Of a stretch of DNA of 64,000 nucleotides, positions 17,814 to 27,841 are shown piece by piece. How positions within the stretch are numbered: the first letter of the stretch is position 1; every line of letters begins with the position of its first letter. The translations under genes and the position numbers were made by a program. The stretch is from contig NZ_LKKO01000001.1 in NCBI RefSeq assembly GCF_001455965.1, positions 434,001 through 498,000 on the forward strand, given 5' to 3'. Under the pieces are notes generated by a model. It saw nothing but the letters and a program-made list of their open reading frames with translations. It made no database searches and was not told where the DNA came from. This DNA comes from Methylobacterium sp. GXS13. GTDB taxonomy: Bacteria; Pseudomonadota; Alphaproteobacteria; Rhizobiales; Beijerinckiaceae.

Positions 17814-20459
17814 ATGCTAAAGGCGCCGGCACCGGCAAGGACAGGAATCGGAATGGAATCGACGCAGAAGCCCATGGACCGCGACGCCGCCGACGAGGCC
17901 GCGGAGCCCCGTCGGCCCGACGCGACCAATCCGGCCCCCCGCCGCCCCGCCGTCAAGCGAGCGCCGGCCAGGAATACGGCTGCCCAGAGTGCGGCCGCGC
18001 CATCCACGGCAGCTCCGTCTGCCACTGCCCCGGGCGTGCCTTCGAAGACCACACCTGCCAAAGCAGCGACCGCTAGGACAGCTTCCGCTCGGAACGCGAC
18101 CGCCCGGAACGCGGCCATCAACGGGACCACCATCGGCAGCACAACCGCCCCGGAAGCGGCCACGAAGATCGCGGCTCCGAGAAGCGTGCCGACGGACGCC
18201 GCAGGTGCGGCCCACGAACCGGCCCCCACACCGGTCGACACCACTGATGAGTGGCCTGCCGTCCCCACCGTGCCGGTGGAGCAGGCTGTGGGTGCTGCCC
18301 GCGAGCCCGTCGTCGAGGCCGGGCGCTCGCTGCGCCATTCCCCCGAGCGCTTCGTGAACCGCGAGCTGTCCTGGCTCCAGTTCAATCGTCGGGTCCTGGA
18401 GGAAGCCTCCAACCCGAACCATCCGCTGCTGGAGCGCCTGCGCTTCCTGTCGATCTCGGCGAACAACCTCGACGAGTTCTTCATGGTCCGCGTCGCTGGC
18501 CTGATCGATCAGGTCCGGGCCGGGCTCACCCTCCCGTCACAGGATGGCCTCACGCCGTCCGAGCAACTCAACCGAATCGGCATCGAGGTGGCGCGGCTTG
18601 CCGCCGATCAGCAGGCCCGCTGGCGCGAGCTGCGCGTGGAGCTGCAGGCCTCGGAGATCGAGATCGTCGAGCCGGCGGCCGTGACGGCCGAGCAGGCCGC
18701 CTGGTTAGAGGAGTACTTTCTCAACCACGTTTCTCCGGTTCTGACGCCGCTTGCGATCGACCCGGCGCACCCGTTCCCGTTCATCCCCAATCTCGGCACC
18801 ACCATCGCGCTGATGCTGGTGCGGCCGCGCGACGGCCGGTTGCTGCGGGCCCTGATCCGCGTGCCGGGCGTCATCGATCGGTTCGTTCGCCTGCCCACCA
18901 GCGAGAGCGAGACCGCCGCGCGCCTGATCTCGATCGAGCAGGTGATCGGCATGTTCACCGGGCGGCTGTTCCCCGGCTACCTGGTGAAGAGCAGCGGCGC
19001 ATTCCGGGTGGTGCGCGATTCGGATCTGGAGATCGAGGAGGAGGCCGAGGATCTCGTCCTGCATTTCGAGACCGCGCTGAAGCAGCGCCGCCGGGGCGTG
19101 GTGATCCGGCTCGAAGTCGAATCCGGCATGTCCGAGGAGCTGCGCAGCTTCGTCGCCGACGAGCTGGAGATCTCCGCCGACGCGATCTTCCTGATCGAGG
19201 GCATGCTGGCCCTGAACGAGCTGTCGCAGATCGTCGGGATCGACCGGCCGGATCTGAAGTTCAAGCCCTACAATCCGCGCTTCCCCGAGCGTATCCGCGA
19301 GAGCGGCGGCGACGTGTTCGCGGCGATCCGCCAGAAGGACTTCATCGTCCACCACCCCTACGAGTCGTTCGACTCGGTGGTGCAGTTCCTGGCGCAAGCC
19401 GCCCGGGACCCAAACGTGGTGGCGATCAAGCAGACGCTCTATCGGACCTCCTCGAACTCGCCGATCGTCGCGGCGCTCGCCGAAGCCGCCGAGCTCGGCA
19501 AGTCGGTCACTGCCCTCGTGGAGTTGAAAGCGCGGTTCGACGAGGAGGCCAATATCCGCTGGGCGCGCAACCTCGAGAAGGCCGGTGCCCAGGTGGTGTT
19601 CGGCTTTGTCGAGCTGAAGACTCACGCCAAGTTGTCGTTGGTCGTCCGGCGCGAGGGCGACAAGCTTGTCACCTACTGCCATGTCGGCACGGGCAACTAC
19701 CACCCGATCACGGCGCGGGTTTACACGGACCTGTCGTTCTTCACCGCGGACCCGGCGATCGCCCGTGACGTCTCGCGGATCTTCAACTTCATCACCGGCT
19801 ACGCCGAGCCCGCCGAGCTGGAGCGGATGTCGGTCTCACCGCTGACGCTGAAGAATCGTTTGCTGGAGAACATCGAGGCGGAGGTCGCCCACGCCAAGGC
19901 CGGGCGGCCGGCTGCGATCTGGATCAAGTGCAATTCGCTCGTCGATGCGCAGATCATCGACGCCTTGTACGATGCATCCTCCGCGGGGGTGCAGATCGAT
20001 TGCGTCGTGCGCGGCATCTGCTGCTTGCGGCCGGGCATCCCGGGCCTGTCGGAGACGATCCGGGTCAAGTCGATTGTCGGGCGCTTCCTGGAGCACGGCC
20101 GAATCTACGCCTTCGGCAACGGCGTCGGGCTGCCCCACCCGAAGGCAACGATCTACATCTCGTCGGCTGATCTGATGAGCCGCAATCTCGACCGCCGGGT
20201 CGAGGCGCTGCTGCCGATCACGAATCCGACGGTGCACCAACAGGTGCTCGACCAGATCATGCTGGCCAATCTCCTGGACAATCGCCAGAGTTGGCGGCTG
20301 CTTGCCTCCGGCGGCTGCGAGCGGATTCAGCCTGCGGAGGGTGAAGAGCCGTTCAACGCGCACAAGTATTTCATGACGAACCCGAGTCTTTCCGGACGCG
20401 GTAAGGCGTCGAAGAAGTCGAGCCCACGTGCTTTGAGCCGTCGGGCCCAACGTGGCTAA
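17814..20459 (+). CDS. ppk1: Polyphosphate kinase 1 with long low-complexity N-terminal extension
   Basis: Makes inorganic polyphosphate reversibly from ATP. The catalytic core begins near residue 176 ([20 protein letters not shown]), and the essential His is at about 604 in [14 protein letters not shown], followed by [11 protein letters not shown]. The core length of about 700 aa is normal. The first 175 residues are an Ala/Thr/Pro/Arg-rich low-complexity region ([20 protein letters not shown]), unusual for PPK1. Starts at 17814 or 17853 both keep most of it. ppx follows directly after the stop, pairing synthesis and breakdown of polyphosphate. Confidence 0.95.
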   Translation: MLKAPAPARTGIGMESTQKPMDRDAADEAAEPRRPDATNPAPRRPAVKRAPARNTAAQSAAAPSTAAPSATAPGVPSKTTPAKAATARTASARNATARNAAINGTTIGSTTAPEAATKIAAPRSVPTDAAGAAHEPAPTPVDTTDEWPAVPTVPVEQAVGAAREPVVEAGRSLRHSPERFVNRELSWLQFNRRVLEEASNPNHPLLERLRFLSISANNLDEFFMVRVAGLIDQVRAGLTLPSQDGLTPSEQLNRIGIEVARLAADQQARWRELRVELQASEIEIVEPAAVTAEQAAWLEEYFLNHVSPVLTPLAIDPAHPFPFIPNLGTTIALMLVRPRDGRLLRALIRVPGVIDRFVRLPTSESETAARLISIEQVIGMFTGRLFPGYLVKSSGAFRVVRDSDLEIEEEAEDLVLHFETALKQRRRGVVIRLEVESGMSEELRSFVADELEISADAIFLIEGMLALNELSQIVGIDRPDLKFKPYNPRFPERIRESGGDVFAAIRQKDFIVHHPYESFDSVVQFLAQAARDPNVVAIKQTLYRTSSNSPIVAALAEAAELGKSVTALVELKARFDEEANIRWARNLEKAGAQVVFGFVELKTHAKLSLVVRREGDKLVTYCHVGTGNYHPITARVYTDLSFFTADPAIARDVSRIFNFITGYAEPAELERMSVSPLTLKNRLLENIEAEVAHAKAGRPAAIWIKCNSLVDAQIIDALYDASSAGVQIDCVVRGICCLRPGIPGLSETIRVKSIVGRFLEHGRIYAFGNGVGLPHPKATIYISSADLMSRNLDRRVEALLPITNPTVHQQVLDQIMLANLLDNRQSWRLLASGGCERIQPAEGEEPFNAHKYFMTNPSLSGRGKASKKSSPRALSRRAQRG

Positions 20460-22292
20460 GTGCGCCGACGGATGCGCAGACGACTCGACAGGTTTCGCAA
20501 ACGGGTTGTGCAGCTCTGCGTGAGGACTCTGCGTTCCCCTGGAAAGCCTCACGGACGAAACGTTGCCCCGCCGGTGCGATTGGGCTTAGAGCAATCGCCG
20601 CCGCCAAGGCTATCGGTTCGGCCGCCAGGGATTCGTATCATCGACTTGGAGCCCAGTTCGGTCGCCGCACCGTCGAACACGGCTCTGGATTGCACGCGTG
20701 GCCCGCCGGTCCGGCCGGCCACAATCCATCAAGGACTCGGACGTTTGGGCAGCCCTCGCGCCAACCTCACCCTCGCGCATTCCGCCGACAGGCCCTCGCG
20801 TGACCTGCGGCCGCCGGTGGCAATCATCGATATCGGCTCAAACTCGGTGCGGCTTGTCGCCTATGACGGCCTGAGTCGCGCGCCGACGCCGCTCTACAAC
20901 GAGAAAGTCCTGTGCGGCCTCGGCCGCAACGTCCTGACCACCGGCCGGCTCAACGAGGACGCGGTCAACCGTGCCCTGACCGCCCTGGGTCGTTTTCGCG
21001 TGCTGTGCGAGACGATGCGCGTCGGCCGGGTGTTCGTGCTGGCGACGGCGGCGGCCCGGGATGCCGAAAACGGTCCCGACTTCCTGCGCGCCGCCGAGGC
21101 GGCCTGCGGCCAGGAGATCCAGCTCCTGTCGGGCCGCCGGGAAGCGGAGCTGTCCGCAATGGGCGTGATCTCGGGCTTCCACGCGCCGAACGGCGTTGTC
21201 GGCGACATGGGCGGCGGCTCCCTTGAACTGGTGGATGTCCGCGGCACCGTGGTCGGGCAGGGGGTGACGATGCCCCTCGGCGGGCTGGCCCTGCAGGACC
21301 TCTCCGGCGGTTCGATCAAGAAGGCCGCCAAGATCGTGCGGGAGCACATGCGCAAGGCCGAGCCGCAGCTCGAGACCCTGCGCGGCCGGACGTTCTATGC
21401 GGTGGGCGGCACTTGGCGCGCGTTGGCACGGCTTCACCAGGCGGCCCGCGGCTACCCCGTCCACGTCATGCACGGCTACGCGGTCGAGCCGACCGACGAG
21501 ATGAGCTTTCTGCAGATCGTCGAGCAGACCGACGTCGCGATGCTCCAGGATGTCGATACGATCTCGGAAGCGCGGCGCCCGCTGCTGGCCTACGGGGCCT
21601 TGGTCCTCGAGGAGATCATCCGCGTCGGGCGGCCGCGCGAGGTCGCGATCTCGGCCTCCGGGGTGCGGGAGGGGCTGCTGTTCGAGCAACTCGACCGCGA
21701 CACGCGCCTGATCGATCCGCTTCTCGCCTCGGCTGCCGAATTCAACGGCCTGCGCGCGCGCTCGCCTCTCCATGGGGAGGAATTGATCGCCTGGACGGAC
21801 CGGTTCGTGGCGACGCTGGATGGCCCCGAGACGGCAGACGAGCGTCGCCTGCGCCATGCGGGCTGCCTCCTGTCGGATGTCGGCTGGCGCGCGCATCCCG
21901 ATTATCGCGATGAGCAGAGCATCGCAGCGATCCAGAACGCCGCCTTCGTCGGGGTGGACCATCCTGGGCGGGCTTATCTCGCCCTCTCGGTGTCGCTCCG
22001 CCACAGCGGCGTGGCCCCGGAAAAGGCCAACCCGATCCTCAGGACCATCGCTGGACCGCGCCTGTTCGAGCGGGCGCGCCTTCTCGGAGCCTTGCTGCGT
22101 GTCGCCTTTCCGATCTCAGCCGGAATGGATGGGGCACTCCCCCGCGCCCCGGTGGTCGTCGAGGACGGCCGCATCACGCTGCGGATGCCGCAGGATTGGG
22201 CTGCCCTCGCCAGTGATCGCCTGCTGAACCGCGTCCGCGGCCTCGGCCGTGTGGTCGGGCTAGATGGACGGATCGAGATCGGCGGCAACTGA
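20460..22292 (+). CDS. ppx: Exopolyphosphatase / guanosine pentaphosphatase family (Ppx/GppA)
   Basis: Hydrolyses terminal phosphates from polyphosphate and possibly pppGpp. The actin-like ATPase core starts near residue 118 (PPVAIIDIGSNSVRLVAYDG) and includes GDMGGGSLELVDV and the C-terminal HD-like half typical of alphaproteobacterial Ppx. The frame opens with a GTG right after the ppk1 TAA, giving 610 aa; about 117 N-terminal residues are basic and have no Ppx homology, so the true start may be internal (for example around 20646-20817). Function of the core is secure, start is not. Confidence 0.88.
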   Translation: MRRRMRRRLDRFRKRVVQLCVRTLRSPGKPHGRNVAPPVRLGLEQSPPPRLSVRPPGIRIIDLEPSSVAAPSNTALDCTRGPPVRPATIHQGLGRLGSPRANLTLAHSADRPSRDLRPPVAIIDIGSNSVRLVAYDGLSRAPTPLYNEKVLCGLGRNVLTTGRLNEDAVNRALTALGRFRVLCETMRVGRVFVLATAAARDAENGPDFLRAAEAACGQEIQLLSGRREAELSAMGVISGFHAPNGVVGDMGGGSLELVDVRGTVVGQGVTMPLGGLALQDLSGGSIKKAAKIVREHMRKAEPQLETLRGRTFYAVGGTWRALARLHQAARGYPVHVMHGYAVEPTDEMSFLQIVEQTDVAMLQDVDTISEARRPLLAYGALVLEEIIRVGRPREVAISASGVREGLLFEQLDRDTRLIDPLLASAAEFNGLRARSPLHGEELIAWTDRFVATLDGPETADERRLRHAGCLLSDVGWRAHPDYRDEQSIAAIQNAAFVGVDHPGRAYLALSVSLRHSGVAPEKANPILRTIAGPRLFERARLLGALLRVAFPISAGMDGALPRAPVVVEDGRITLRMPQDWAALASDRLLNRVRGLGRVVGLDGRIEIGGN

Positions 22293-22350
22293 CTCGGGGC
22301 GGCCACCTCGTTCGCAGGCGTGTGGCCGGCCTCGACCGTTTGCTGCGAAG

Positions 22351-22378
22351 GACCCCGGCGGCAACCTTCGCCGGGGCC
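22351..22378. terminator. Convergent terminator between ppx and maeB
   Basis: An 8-bp perfect stem, ccccggcg (22353-22360) and cgccgggg (22369-22376), with an 8-nt loop, lies in the 100-bp gap between two convergent genes. It has short A and T tracts on its flanks (gaag/cctt). It can serve either strand. Confidence 0.55.
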
Positions 22379-22390
22379 TTAGCAATCCCC

Positions 22391-24718
22391 TCACTCCGAG
22401 ATCATGCCCGCGCCCGCCTCGCCGCGGGGCAGGGGAGCCGGCTCGGACTGCGCCTCGACCACGGCTGCGGCCGTGACGTTGACGATGCCGCGGGCCGTCA
22501 CCGAAGGCGTCAGGATGTGGGCGGGCTTGGCCGGGCCGATCAGCAGCGGCCCCACGGGCAGCGCATCCGCCAGGACCTTGGCGAACTGGAACGCGATGTT
22601 GGCCGCGTCGAGATTCGGGAAGATCAGGACGTTGGCCGCCCCCTTGAGGCGCGAGCCCGGCAGCACCCGGTCGCGGACCAGCTCGGAGAGGGCCGAATCC
22701 GCCTGCATCTCGCCATCGACCATCAGATCCGGGTCGCGGGCCTGGAGCAGCGCCAATGCCTCCCGCATCTTCATCGCCGAGGGCGAATCCGACTGGCCGA
22801 AATCTGAGTGGCTCAGCAGGGCGATCTTGGGCGTCATGCCGAAGCGACTGACATGGCCGGCGCAGGCCTGGGCGACCTCGGCGATCTCCTCCGCCGTGGG
22901 GTTCTGGCGGACATGGGTGTCGGCCAGGAAGTAGGCGCCCTCGCTGGTTACGATCAGGCTCATGGCCGCGCATTGGGCGATGCCGGGCGCCAGGCCGATC
23001 ACGTCGCGGATGATCCGCAGCCGGGTCTCGAACCGGCCCTCCAGGCCGCAGATCAGGGCGTCGGCCTCGCCGCGGCGGACGGCGATGGCGCCGATCACCG
23101 TGTTGCTGGTGCGCACCAGGGTGCGGGCCGCATCCGGAGTGATGCCGCGCCGGCCGGCGACGTCCAGATAGGTCTGGACGTAGGCGCGGTAGCGGGGATC
23201 GTCCTCGGGATCGATCAGCTCGAAATCGCGGCCCTCCTGGATCGAGAGGCCGAAGCGCTTGAGCCGCGACTCGACCACCCGCGGCCGGCCGACCAGGATT
23301 GGGAATGCGACCTTGTCCTCGACGATCGCCTGGACGGCGCGCAGCACGCGCTCGTCTTCGCCCTCGGCGTAGATCACGCGCTTCGGCTCGGCCTTCGCCT
23401 TCGAGAACAGCGGCTTCATGATCAGGCCGGACCGGTGCACGAACCGGTCGAGGCTCTCGACATAGGCGTCGAAATCCGCGAGCGGCCGCCCGGCCACGCC
23501 GGACTCCATCGCGGCCCTGGCCACTGCCGGGGCGATGCGCACGATCAGCCGCGGATCGAACGGGCTCGGGATCAGCGACTCCGGGCCGAACGGCCTTGCC
23601 TCGCCGCCATAGGCGCGAGCGACCACGTCGGAGGGCGTCTCGCGGGCGAGCGCGGCGATCGCCTTTACGGCGGCACGCTTCATCTCCTCATTGATGCTGG
23701 TCGCACCGACATCGAGCGCGCCCCGGAATATGTACGGGAAGCACAGGACGTTGTTGACCTGGTTCGGGAAGTCCGAGCGCCCGGTACAGATCATAGCGTC
23801 GGGGCGCTTCGCCTGAGCCAGGTCCGGCATGATCTCCGGATAGGGGTTGGCCAGCGCCATGATCAGCGGTTTTTCCGCCATCGTCTCCAGGAGCTCGGGC
23901 TTCAGGACGCCACCCGCCGAGAGGCCGATGAACACGTCCGCCCCCGGTATCACCTCGGCAAGCGTGCGCGCCTCGGTCTCCTGGGCGTAGACGTCCTTCC
24001 AGCGGTCCATCAACTCGGGGCGGCCCTTGTAGACGACGCCCTTGATGTCGGTGACCGTGATGTTCTCGCGGGTCGCGCCCAGGGATACGAGAAGGTTGAG
24101 GCAAGCGAGCGCCGCAGCGCCGGCCCCGGAGGTGACGATGCGGACGTCCGAAAGGTTCTTGCCGGCCAGCTCGAGGGCGTTGAGCACGGCGGCCGCCACG
24201 ATGATCGCGGTGCCGTGCTGGTCGTCGTGAAAGACCGGGATGTTCATCCGGGCCCGGCACTGCTCTTCGACCTCGAAGCACTCGGGGGCCTTGATGTCTT
24301 CGAGATTGATGCCGCCGAAGGTCGGCTCAAGGGCGCAGACCACATCGACGAGCTTGGACACGTCGTTCTGGTCGACCTCGATGTCGAAGACGTCGATCCC
24401 GGCAAATTTCTTGAACAGGACCGCCTTGCCCTCCATCACGGGCTTGGAGGCGAGCGGGCCGATATTTCCCAGCCCCAGCACTGCCGTGCCGTTGGTGAGC
24501 ACCGCCACCAAGTTCTGGCGGATCGTCAGTTCGGCGGCCTGCTGGGGGTCATCGTGGATCGCCATGCAGGCGACGCCGACGCCCGGCGTGTAGGCGAGCG
24601 CCAGGTCGCGCTGGTTGCCGAGCGGCTTGGTCGCCTGGATCTCCAGCTTTCCGGGCTGCGGCAGGCGGTGGTAGACGAGCGCCCCGGCCTTGAGGTCCTC
24701 GGACATGTTATCGGCCAT
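22391..24718 (-). CDS. maeB: NADP-dependent malic enzyme with phosphotransacetylase-like C-terminal domain
   Basis: Decarboxylates malate to pyruvate with NADP+. It is 775 aa: malic-enzyme domains in residues 1 to about 440, then a phosphate acetyl/butyryltransferase-like domain to the end, the standard MaeB architecture. Visible are [56 protein letters not shown] with the catalytic acids, and the nucleotide-binding [16 protein letters not shown]. The C-terminal domain is regulatory (acetyl-CoA) in studied relatives, not an active transferase. The start [10 protein letters not shown] could begin at codon 1 or 5. It diverges from an acetyltransferase gene with only 66 bp between starts. Confidence 0.93.
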   Translation of the reverse strand: MADNMSEDLKAGALVYHRLPQPGKLEIQATKPLGNQRDLALAYTPGVGVACMAIHDDPQQAAELTIRQNLVAVLTNGTAVLGLGNIGPLASKPVMEGKAVLFKKFAGIDVFDIEVDQNDVSKLVDVVCALEPTFGGINLEDIKAPECFEVEEQCRARMNIPVFHDDQHGTAIIVAAAVLNALELAGKNLSDVRIVTSGAGAAALACLNLLVSLGATRENITVTDIKGVVYKGRPELMDRWKDVYAQETEARTLAEVIPGADVFIGLSAGGVLKPELLETMAEKPLIMALANPYPEIMPDLAQAKRPDAMICTGRSDFPNQVNNVLCFPYIFRGALDVGATSINEEMKRAAVKAIAALARETPSDVVARAYGGEARPFGPESLIPSPFDPRLIVRIAPAVARAAMESGVAGRPLADFDAYVESLDRFVHRSGLIMKPLFSKAKAEPKRVIYAEGEDERVLRAVQAIVEDKVAFPILVGRPRVVESRLKRFGLSIQEGRDFELIDPEDDPRYRAYVQTYLDVAGRRGITPDAARTLVRTSNTVIGAIAVRRGEADALICGLEGRFETRLRIIRDVIGLAPGIAQCAAMSLIVTSEGAYFLADTHVRQNPTAEEIAEVAQACAGHVSRFGMTPKIALLSHSDFGQSDSPSAMKMREALALLQARDPDLMVDGEMQADSALSELVRDRVLPGSRLKGAANVLIFPNLDAANIAFQFAKVLADALPVGPLLIGPAKPAHILTPSVTARGIVNVTAAAVVEAQSEPAPLPRGEAGAGMISE

Positions 24719-24784
24719 CGCTCACCTTCCAACTCGCCTGCTTTCCCGGAGACGACGCGGTCGCAAACCGCGCCGGATCCCATC

Positions 24785-25414
24785 GTGAGGGGTCTGTTGC
24801 ACCGGCTGCGCGGGGGGCGCAACCCGCACAACGAGACCCGGATCCATCTCGCCGCGCTGGCGAGGGCCTACGGTTTCTCCATAGGCTCTTATTCGTACGG
24901 GCGTCCAAAAGTGCGCTTCCCGGAGAGCGGCCGTCGCCTGACGATCGGCCGCTATTGTTCCATTGCCGACAAGGTCGAGATCCTGCTGGGCGGCGACCAC
25001 CGGCTCGACTGGGCCTCGACCTACCCGTTCGCGGCGATGCGCGGCCTGTTCCCCGACGCATGTGCGCCGGAGGATTACCACGCGTCGCGGGGCGACGTGG
25101 TGATCGGGCACGATGTCTGGCTCGGGTCCGGCTGTGTGATCCTGTCCGGCGTCACGATCGGGCACGGGGCCGTGGTGGCGGCCCGGGCGGTGGTGACCCG
25201 CGACGTGCCGCCCTACGCGGTGGTGGCGGGCAATCCGGCGCGGGTGGTGCGGCACCGCTTCGACCCGGCGACCGTGGAGGCTCTTGTGGCGGCGGCGTGG
25301 TGGGACCTGCCGCACGCGACGGTGACGCGGCTCGTGCCGCTGCTGCAGAGCGGCGACGTGCCCGGCTTGATCGCGGCCCGGGGCGGCGTTGCAGGCGCGC
25401 AGGGGATTGCGTAA
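24785..25414 (+). CDS. CatB-type hexapeptide-repeat O-acetyltransferase
   Basis: Left-handed beta-helix acetyltransferase of the xenobiotic/CatB-related group, 209 aa from a GTG at 24785 (a TTG four codons later is possible). It shows [19 protein letters not shown] and then the hexapeptide coil [18 protein letters not shown] and [19 protein letters not shown], with the His used for catalysis in the GGDHR segment. Members acetylate chloramphenicol, virginiamycin or sugar hydroxyls; without a resistance or polysaccharide context the substrate is open. It diverges from maeB. Confidence 0.85.
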   Translation: MRGLLHRLRGGRNPHNETRIHLAALARAYGFSIGSYSYGRPKVRFPESGRRLTIGRYCSIADKVEILLGGDHRLDWASTYPFAAMRGLFPDACAPEDYHASRGDVVIGHDVWLGSGCVILSGVTIGHGAVVAARAVVTRDVPPYAVVAGNPARVVRHRFDPATVEALVAAAWWDLPHATVTRLVPLLQSGDVPGLIAARGGVAGAQGIA

Positions 25415-25452
25415 TCCGCGGCCCATCCTCGCCCCGAACCCGGAGCTCGACC

Positions 25453-25707
25453 ATGTCCGACCCTGCGCTGCCCGACCGCCTCTCGGTTAACCCGAACAGC
25501 CCGTATTACGACGCGGCCCTGCTGGAGCGCGGCATCGGCATCCGCTTCAAGGGCGTCGAGAAGACCAATGTCGAGGAGTATTGCGTGAGCGAGGGCTGGG
25601 TGCGCCTCTCGGCGGGCAAGACCCTGGACCGGGCCGGCAACCCGATGACGGTGAAGCTGAAGGGCTCGGTGGAGCCCTATCTGCGCGACGCGGCGGACGC
25701 GGACTGA
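25453..25707 (+). CDS. DUF3297 family protein
   Basis: An 84-aa cytosolic protein beginning MSDPALPDRLSVNPNSPYYD with the family pattern GIGIRFKGVEKTNVEEYCVS and GNPMTVKLKGSVEPY. The family is widespread in proteobacteria as a short stand-alone protein of unknown function. It lies 38 bp after the acetyltransferase and may share its transcript. Confidence 0.85.
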   Translation: MSDPALPDRLSVNPNSPYYDAALLERGIGIRFKGVEKTNVEEYCVSEGWVRLSAGKTLDRAGNPMTVKLKGSVEPYLRDAADAD

Positions 25708-25720
25708 GATTCTGGCGGGC

Positions 25721-26404
25721 TCATCGCTCCAGCGGGAATGGGGTGGGCTCCCAATAGGGCTCGAGTTCCGTCCCGCGAACGTTTGCGGCTTCCCAATCGT
25801 GCAGGATCTTGGCTAGCGCCGGACGATCGCCGGCCGTGAGCGGTTCCGCCACGGTGGCGAGTTGCATCTGCCAGCGATGCGCGCGCGATCCGGGCGGGAA
25901 TAATTTACCGGCGCGCCGCGATTGCTGATGGTGCCAAATCGTTCGGGCGGCATCGAGATTGCCGGCCGCAATGTAGACGATCATGCGGTCTTCCAGGGGC
26001 TCGCTGTAGAAGCGCTGACTACCATCGAGTAAGCTGCTGTACCCCTCGATTGTGCCGTACAAACTCAGTTTCGGCAGCGCATAAGTTGTGATTACATCTA
26101 TCGCATCGCAAATCGCGGTCGGATCGGACCACAGCCAACATGCTGTCGAAGACGGACTTGTTCTCGAAAGAGGCTCAGAATAAGTTCCTATTCTTATTTC
26201 GTTGCGAAAATTCGAGTAAAATAGCGCATTGGCAACTAAACTGGGCCAAAAACTGTCAGGATTTGAACTTCTTTCTATAAAAATACCGCACGATATATGG
26301 CGCACAGGCATTCTCAGCAGAAACCGTAGACGCATCTCCTTCCAGTTTTCATCACGCCTGGCGAAAGGCTTGAAGATTTCGCGAACTTGACGGGCGTTTG
26401 TCAT
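25721..26404 (-). CDS. Hypothetical protein coupled to a putative nuclease toxin (candidate immunity protein)
   Basis: 227 aa with no family that I recognise. Its start overlaps the stop of the upstream gene by 4 nt (ATGA at 26401-26404), which implies translational coupling. There is no signal peptide or membrane span, so it is cytosolic. It contains several aromatic-rich stretches (ALFYSNFRNEIRIGTYSE, EPYWEPTPFPLER). Bases about 26150-26400 are clearly AT-richer than the surrounding genome. Immunity against the upstream protein is inferred from position and coupling only. Confidence 0.62.
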   Translation of the reverse strand: MTNARQVREIFKPFARRDENWKEMRLRFLLRMPVRHISCGIFIERSSNPDSFWPSLVANALFYSNFRNEIRIGTYSEPLSRTSPSSTACWLWSDPTAICDAIDVITTYALPKLSLYGTIEGYSSLLDGSQRFYSEPLEDRMIVYIAAGNLDAARTIWHHQQSRRAGKLFPPGSRAHRWQMQLATVAEPLTAGDRPALAKILHDWEAANVRGTELEPYWEPTPFPLER

Positions 26405-27447
26405 TGGCCCGCCCTGATTTCAATGGCAATGAATGTTGTAGCATCAGGATAACGCTTTTGAGCGGCGCTGACCAAATCGACGGCTCGCCTCGACCTCAGG
26501 TAGCCTCTACCGGTCTTATGATCATACACACAAACCGTCGATGGCCTTGGATGCTCCAACGTATCCAGACGGAGCGATCCTTTAGTACCGTATATCACTT
26601 TGTCTCCGGTAATGGGATCGTATGATATTTCAGCATCAAAATTTGGATCTCTCATGGCCCGGATTATATCTGCAATCCCGACGTGGACTTTATTCCCGAA
26701 ATCCTGCTCATCCATGTAATTGCCGGAGGCGCGTACATCGGCCGCTACCAAATCTGCAATGGCCTGTACCTCCCGATTACGCGGACATAGCTGATCGAGC
26801 TCGGTCTGCCCCACGGCACCGACCCACATGGCTCGATGGTCGTAAGCATCCCCCGGGATGTACTCGCTGGCAGGGGCGACGAAGATCGCCTTGCGATTTT
26901 TCGTGTTCTGCCCGGACAAAACCGAGAAGAGCGATCCCGCGGCCTCGAGCGCTCTCGCGAATCGCCGGGCCAAATCGTCGGAGGGGCGCGGCCGGCTTCG
27001 GGCCAGTTGGACGAAGGCCTCCGGTTCGGCTCCATCCTGGGTGAGTCGGCTGCGAGCCAGGATTTCGCCGCTGTCGCTATCGCGGATCGTCTGGGTGAGA
27101 CCGGAAGTCTCGAAGACCGTGCGTGTCCCGTCTGGTCCGGTGACCGTGTGCTGCTCGTCCCAGTCCGTGTGCGGTTTGGCTCGGATCCGAATCGAAAGAA
27201 CCCGCGATCCATCTTCCAGCACAGAATCTTCCGTTTGCGATTGAGCCTCGGAAGCGCCGTCTGTGCCCTCGGAAACCCAGCGGCCGCCATCGGACTGCCC
27301 GGCTGGCGCGCGCGGCTGGTCGGGTCGGTACTTGCGGCTCAAAACGTGATCGAGCCGGATCAGCTTAACTCCAACAGCGAGGCCAGCGAGCTCTGTCCGA
27401 AGGGCCGCAATCTCCTGGGCGTGACGATCGTTTGTGAGTCGCGACAT
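26401..27447 (-). CDS. Putative toxin with PD-(D/E)xK-like nuclease C-terminal domain
   Basis: 348 aa. The N-terminal part carries RPDQPRAPAGQSDGGRWVSE, a motif known from prophage-encoded proteins and from proteins carrying C-terminal toxin domains. A variable middle is followed by a C-terminal domain (about residues 220-348) with GTKGSLRLD (Asp295) and VCVYDHKTGRG (Asp309-x-Lys311). That pattern, an Asp then a beta-strand ending D-x-K-T-G, fits restriction-endonuclease-fold toxins. No signal peptide is seen. The coupled downstream gene may encode its inhibitor. The nuclease call is a motif inference and could be wrong. Confidence 0.55.
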   Translation of the reverse strand: MSRLTNDRHAQEIAALRTELAGLAVGVKLIRLDHVLSRKYRPDQPRAPAGQSDGGRWVSEGTDGASEAQSQTEDSVLEDGSRVLSIRIRAKPHTDWDEQHTVTGPDGTRTVFETSGLTQTIRDSDSGEILARSRLTQDGAEPEAFVQLARSRPRPSDDLARRFARALEAAGSLFSVLSGQNTKNRKAIFVAPASEYIPGDAYDHRAMWVGAVGQTELDQLCPRNREVQAIADLVAADVRASGNYMDEQDFGNKVHVGIADIIRAMRDPNFDAEISYDPITGDKVIYGTKGSLRLDTLEHPRPSTVCVYDHKTGRGYLRSRRAVDLVSAAQKRYPDATTFIAIEIRAGQ

Positions 27448-27511
27448 TGGCCTTGCCCCCGCTTGGACAAAAAACCTATCGCACCATCGCTATTATGTCA
27501 ATGTTTTCCTA

Positions 27512-27841
27512 TTAAACGAATGGCCGCTCTTCGAGAATATGGCCCTTGCCTGCGCAAGCCGCGTAGTTCCGCTGGGCTGCCGCGATCAACGTTACAAGCT
27601 GATGGGGCCGCTTCGGCGTGGCCACGACCAGGCTGGTCACGACCTCGGGATGGGTCCGTCGCTGCCGGGGACGGCGGGCATGGTTGGACAGGCGAAGAGT
27701 TGCGTCCTGGCCCGGGAGCGCGAAGTAAAGGCTGTCGCCACGCTCGTTCCGTGCGACGATTATGAAGCCCTGCGCTTCCAGCAATTCCGCCGCCAGCGCC
27801 AGGGCTGCCGCGGGCGAGAGCAGCCTGTCGTGATCACTCAC
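27512..27841 (-). CDS. Hypothetical protein, 109 aa
   Basis: Starts MSDHDRLLSPAAALALAAEL, with its ATG overlapping the stop of the upstream acyltransferase gene by 4 nt. The middle has a basic segment (LSNHARRPRQRRTHPEVVTS) followed by a predicted strand-helix end (LVTLIAAAQRNYAA). I do not recognise the family with confidence; similar small proteins with an R-x-THPEVVTSLV core seem to recur in Methylobacterium. No signal peptide or membrane segment. It separates the acyltransferase/glycosyltransferase pair from the putative toxin gene. Confidence 0.6.
   Translation of the reverse strand: MSDHDRLLSPAAALALAAELLEAQGFIIVARNERGDSLYFALPGQDATLRLSNHARRPRQRRTHPEVVTSLVVATPKRPHQLVTLIAAAQRNYAACAGKGHILEERPFV

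Noticed and set aside
22808..24784. Long plus-strand frame opposite maeB that runs into the acetyltransferase
   Set aside because: The part over maeB is antisense shadow rich in Asp/Arg/His; only the portion after 24785 is protein-like.
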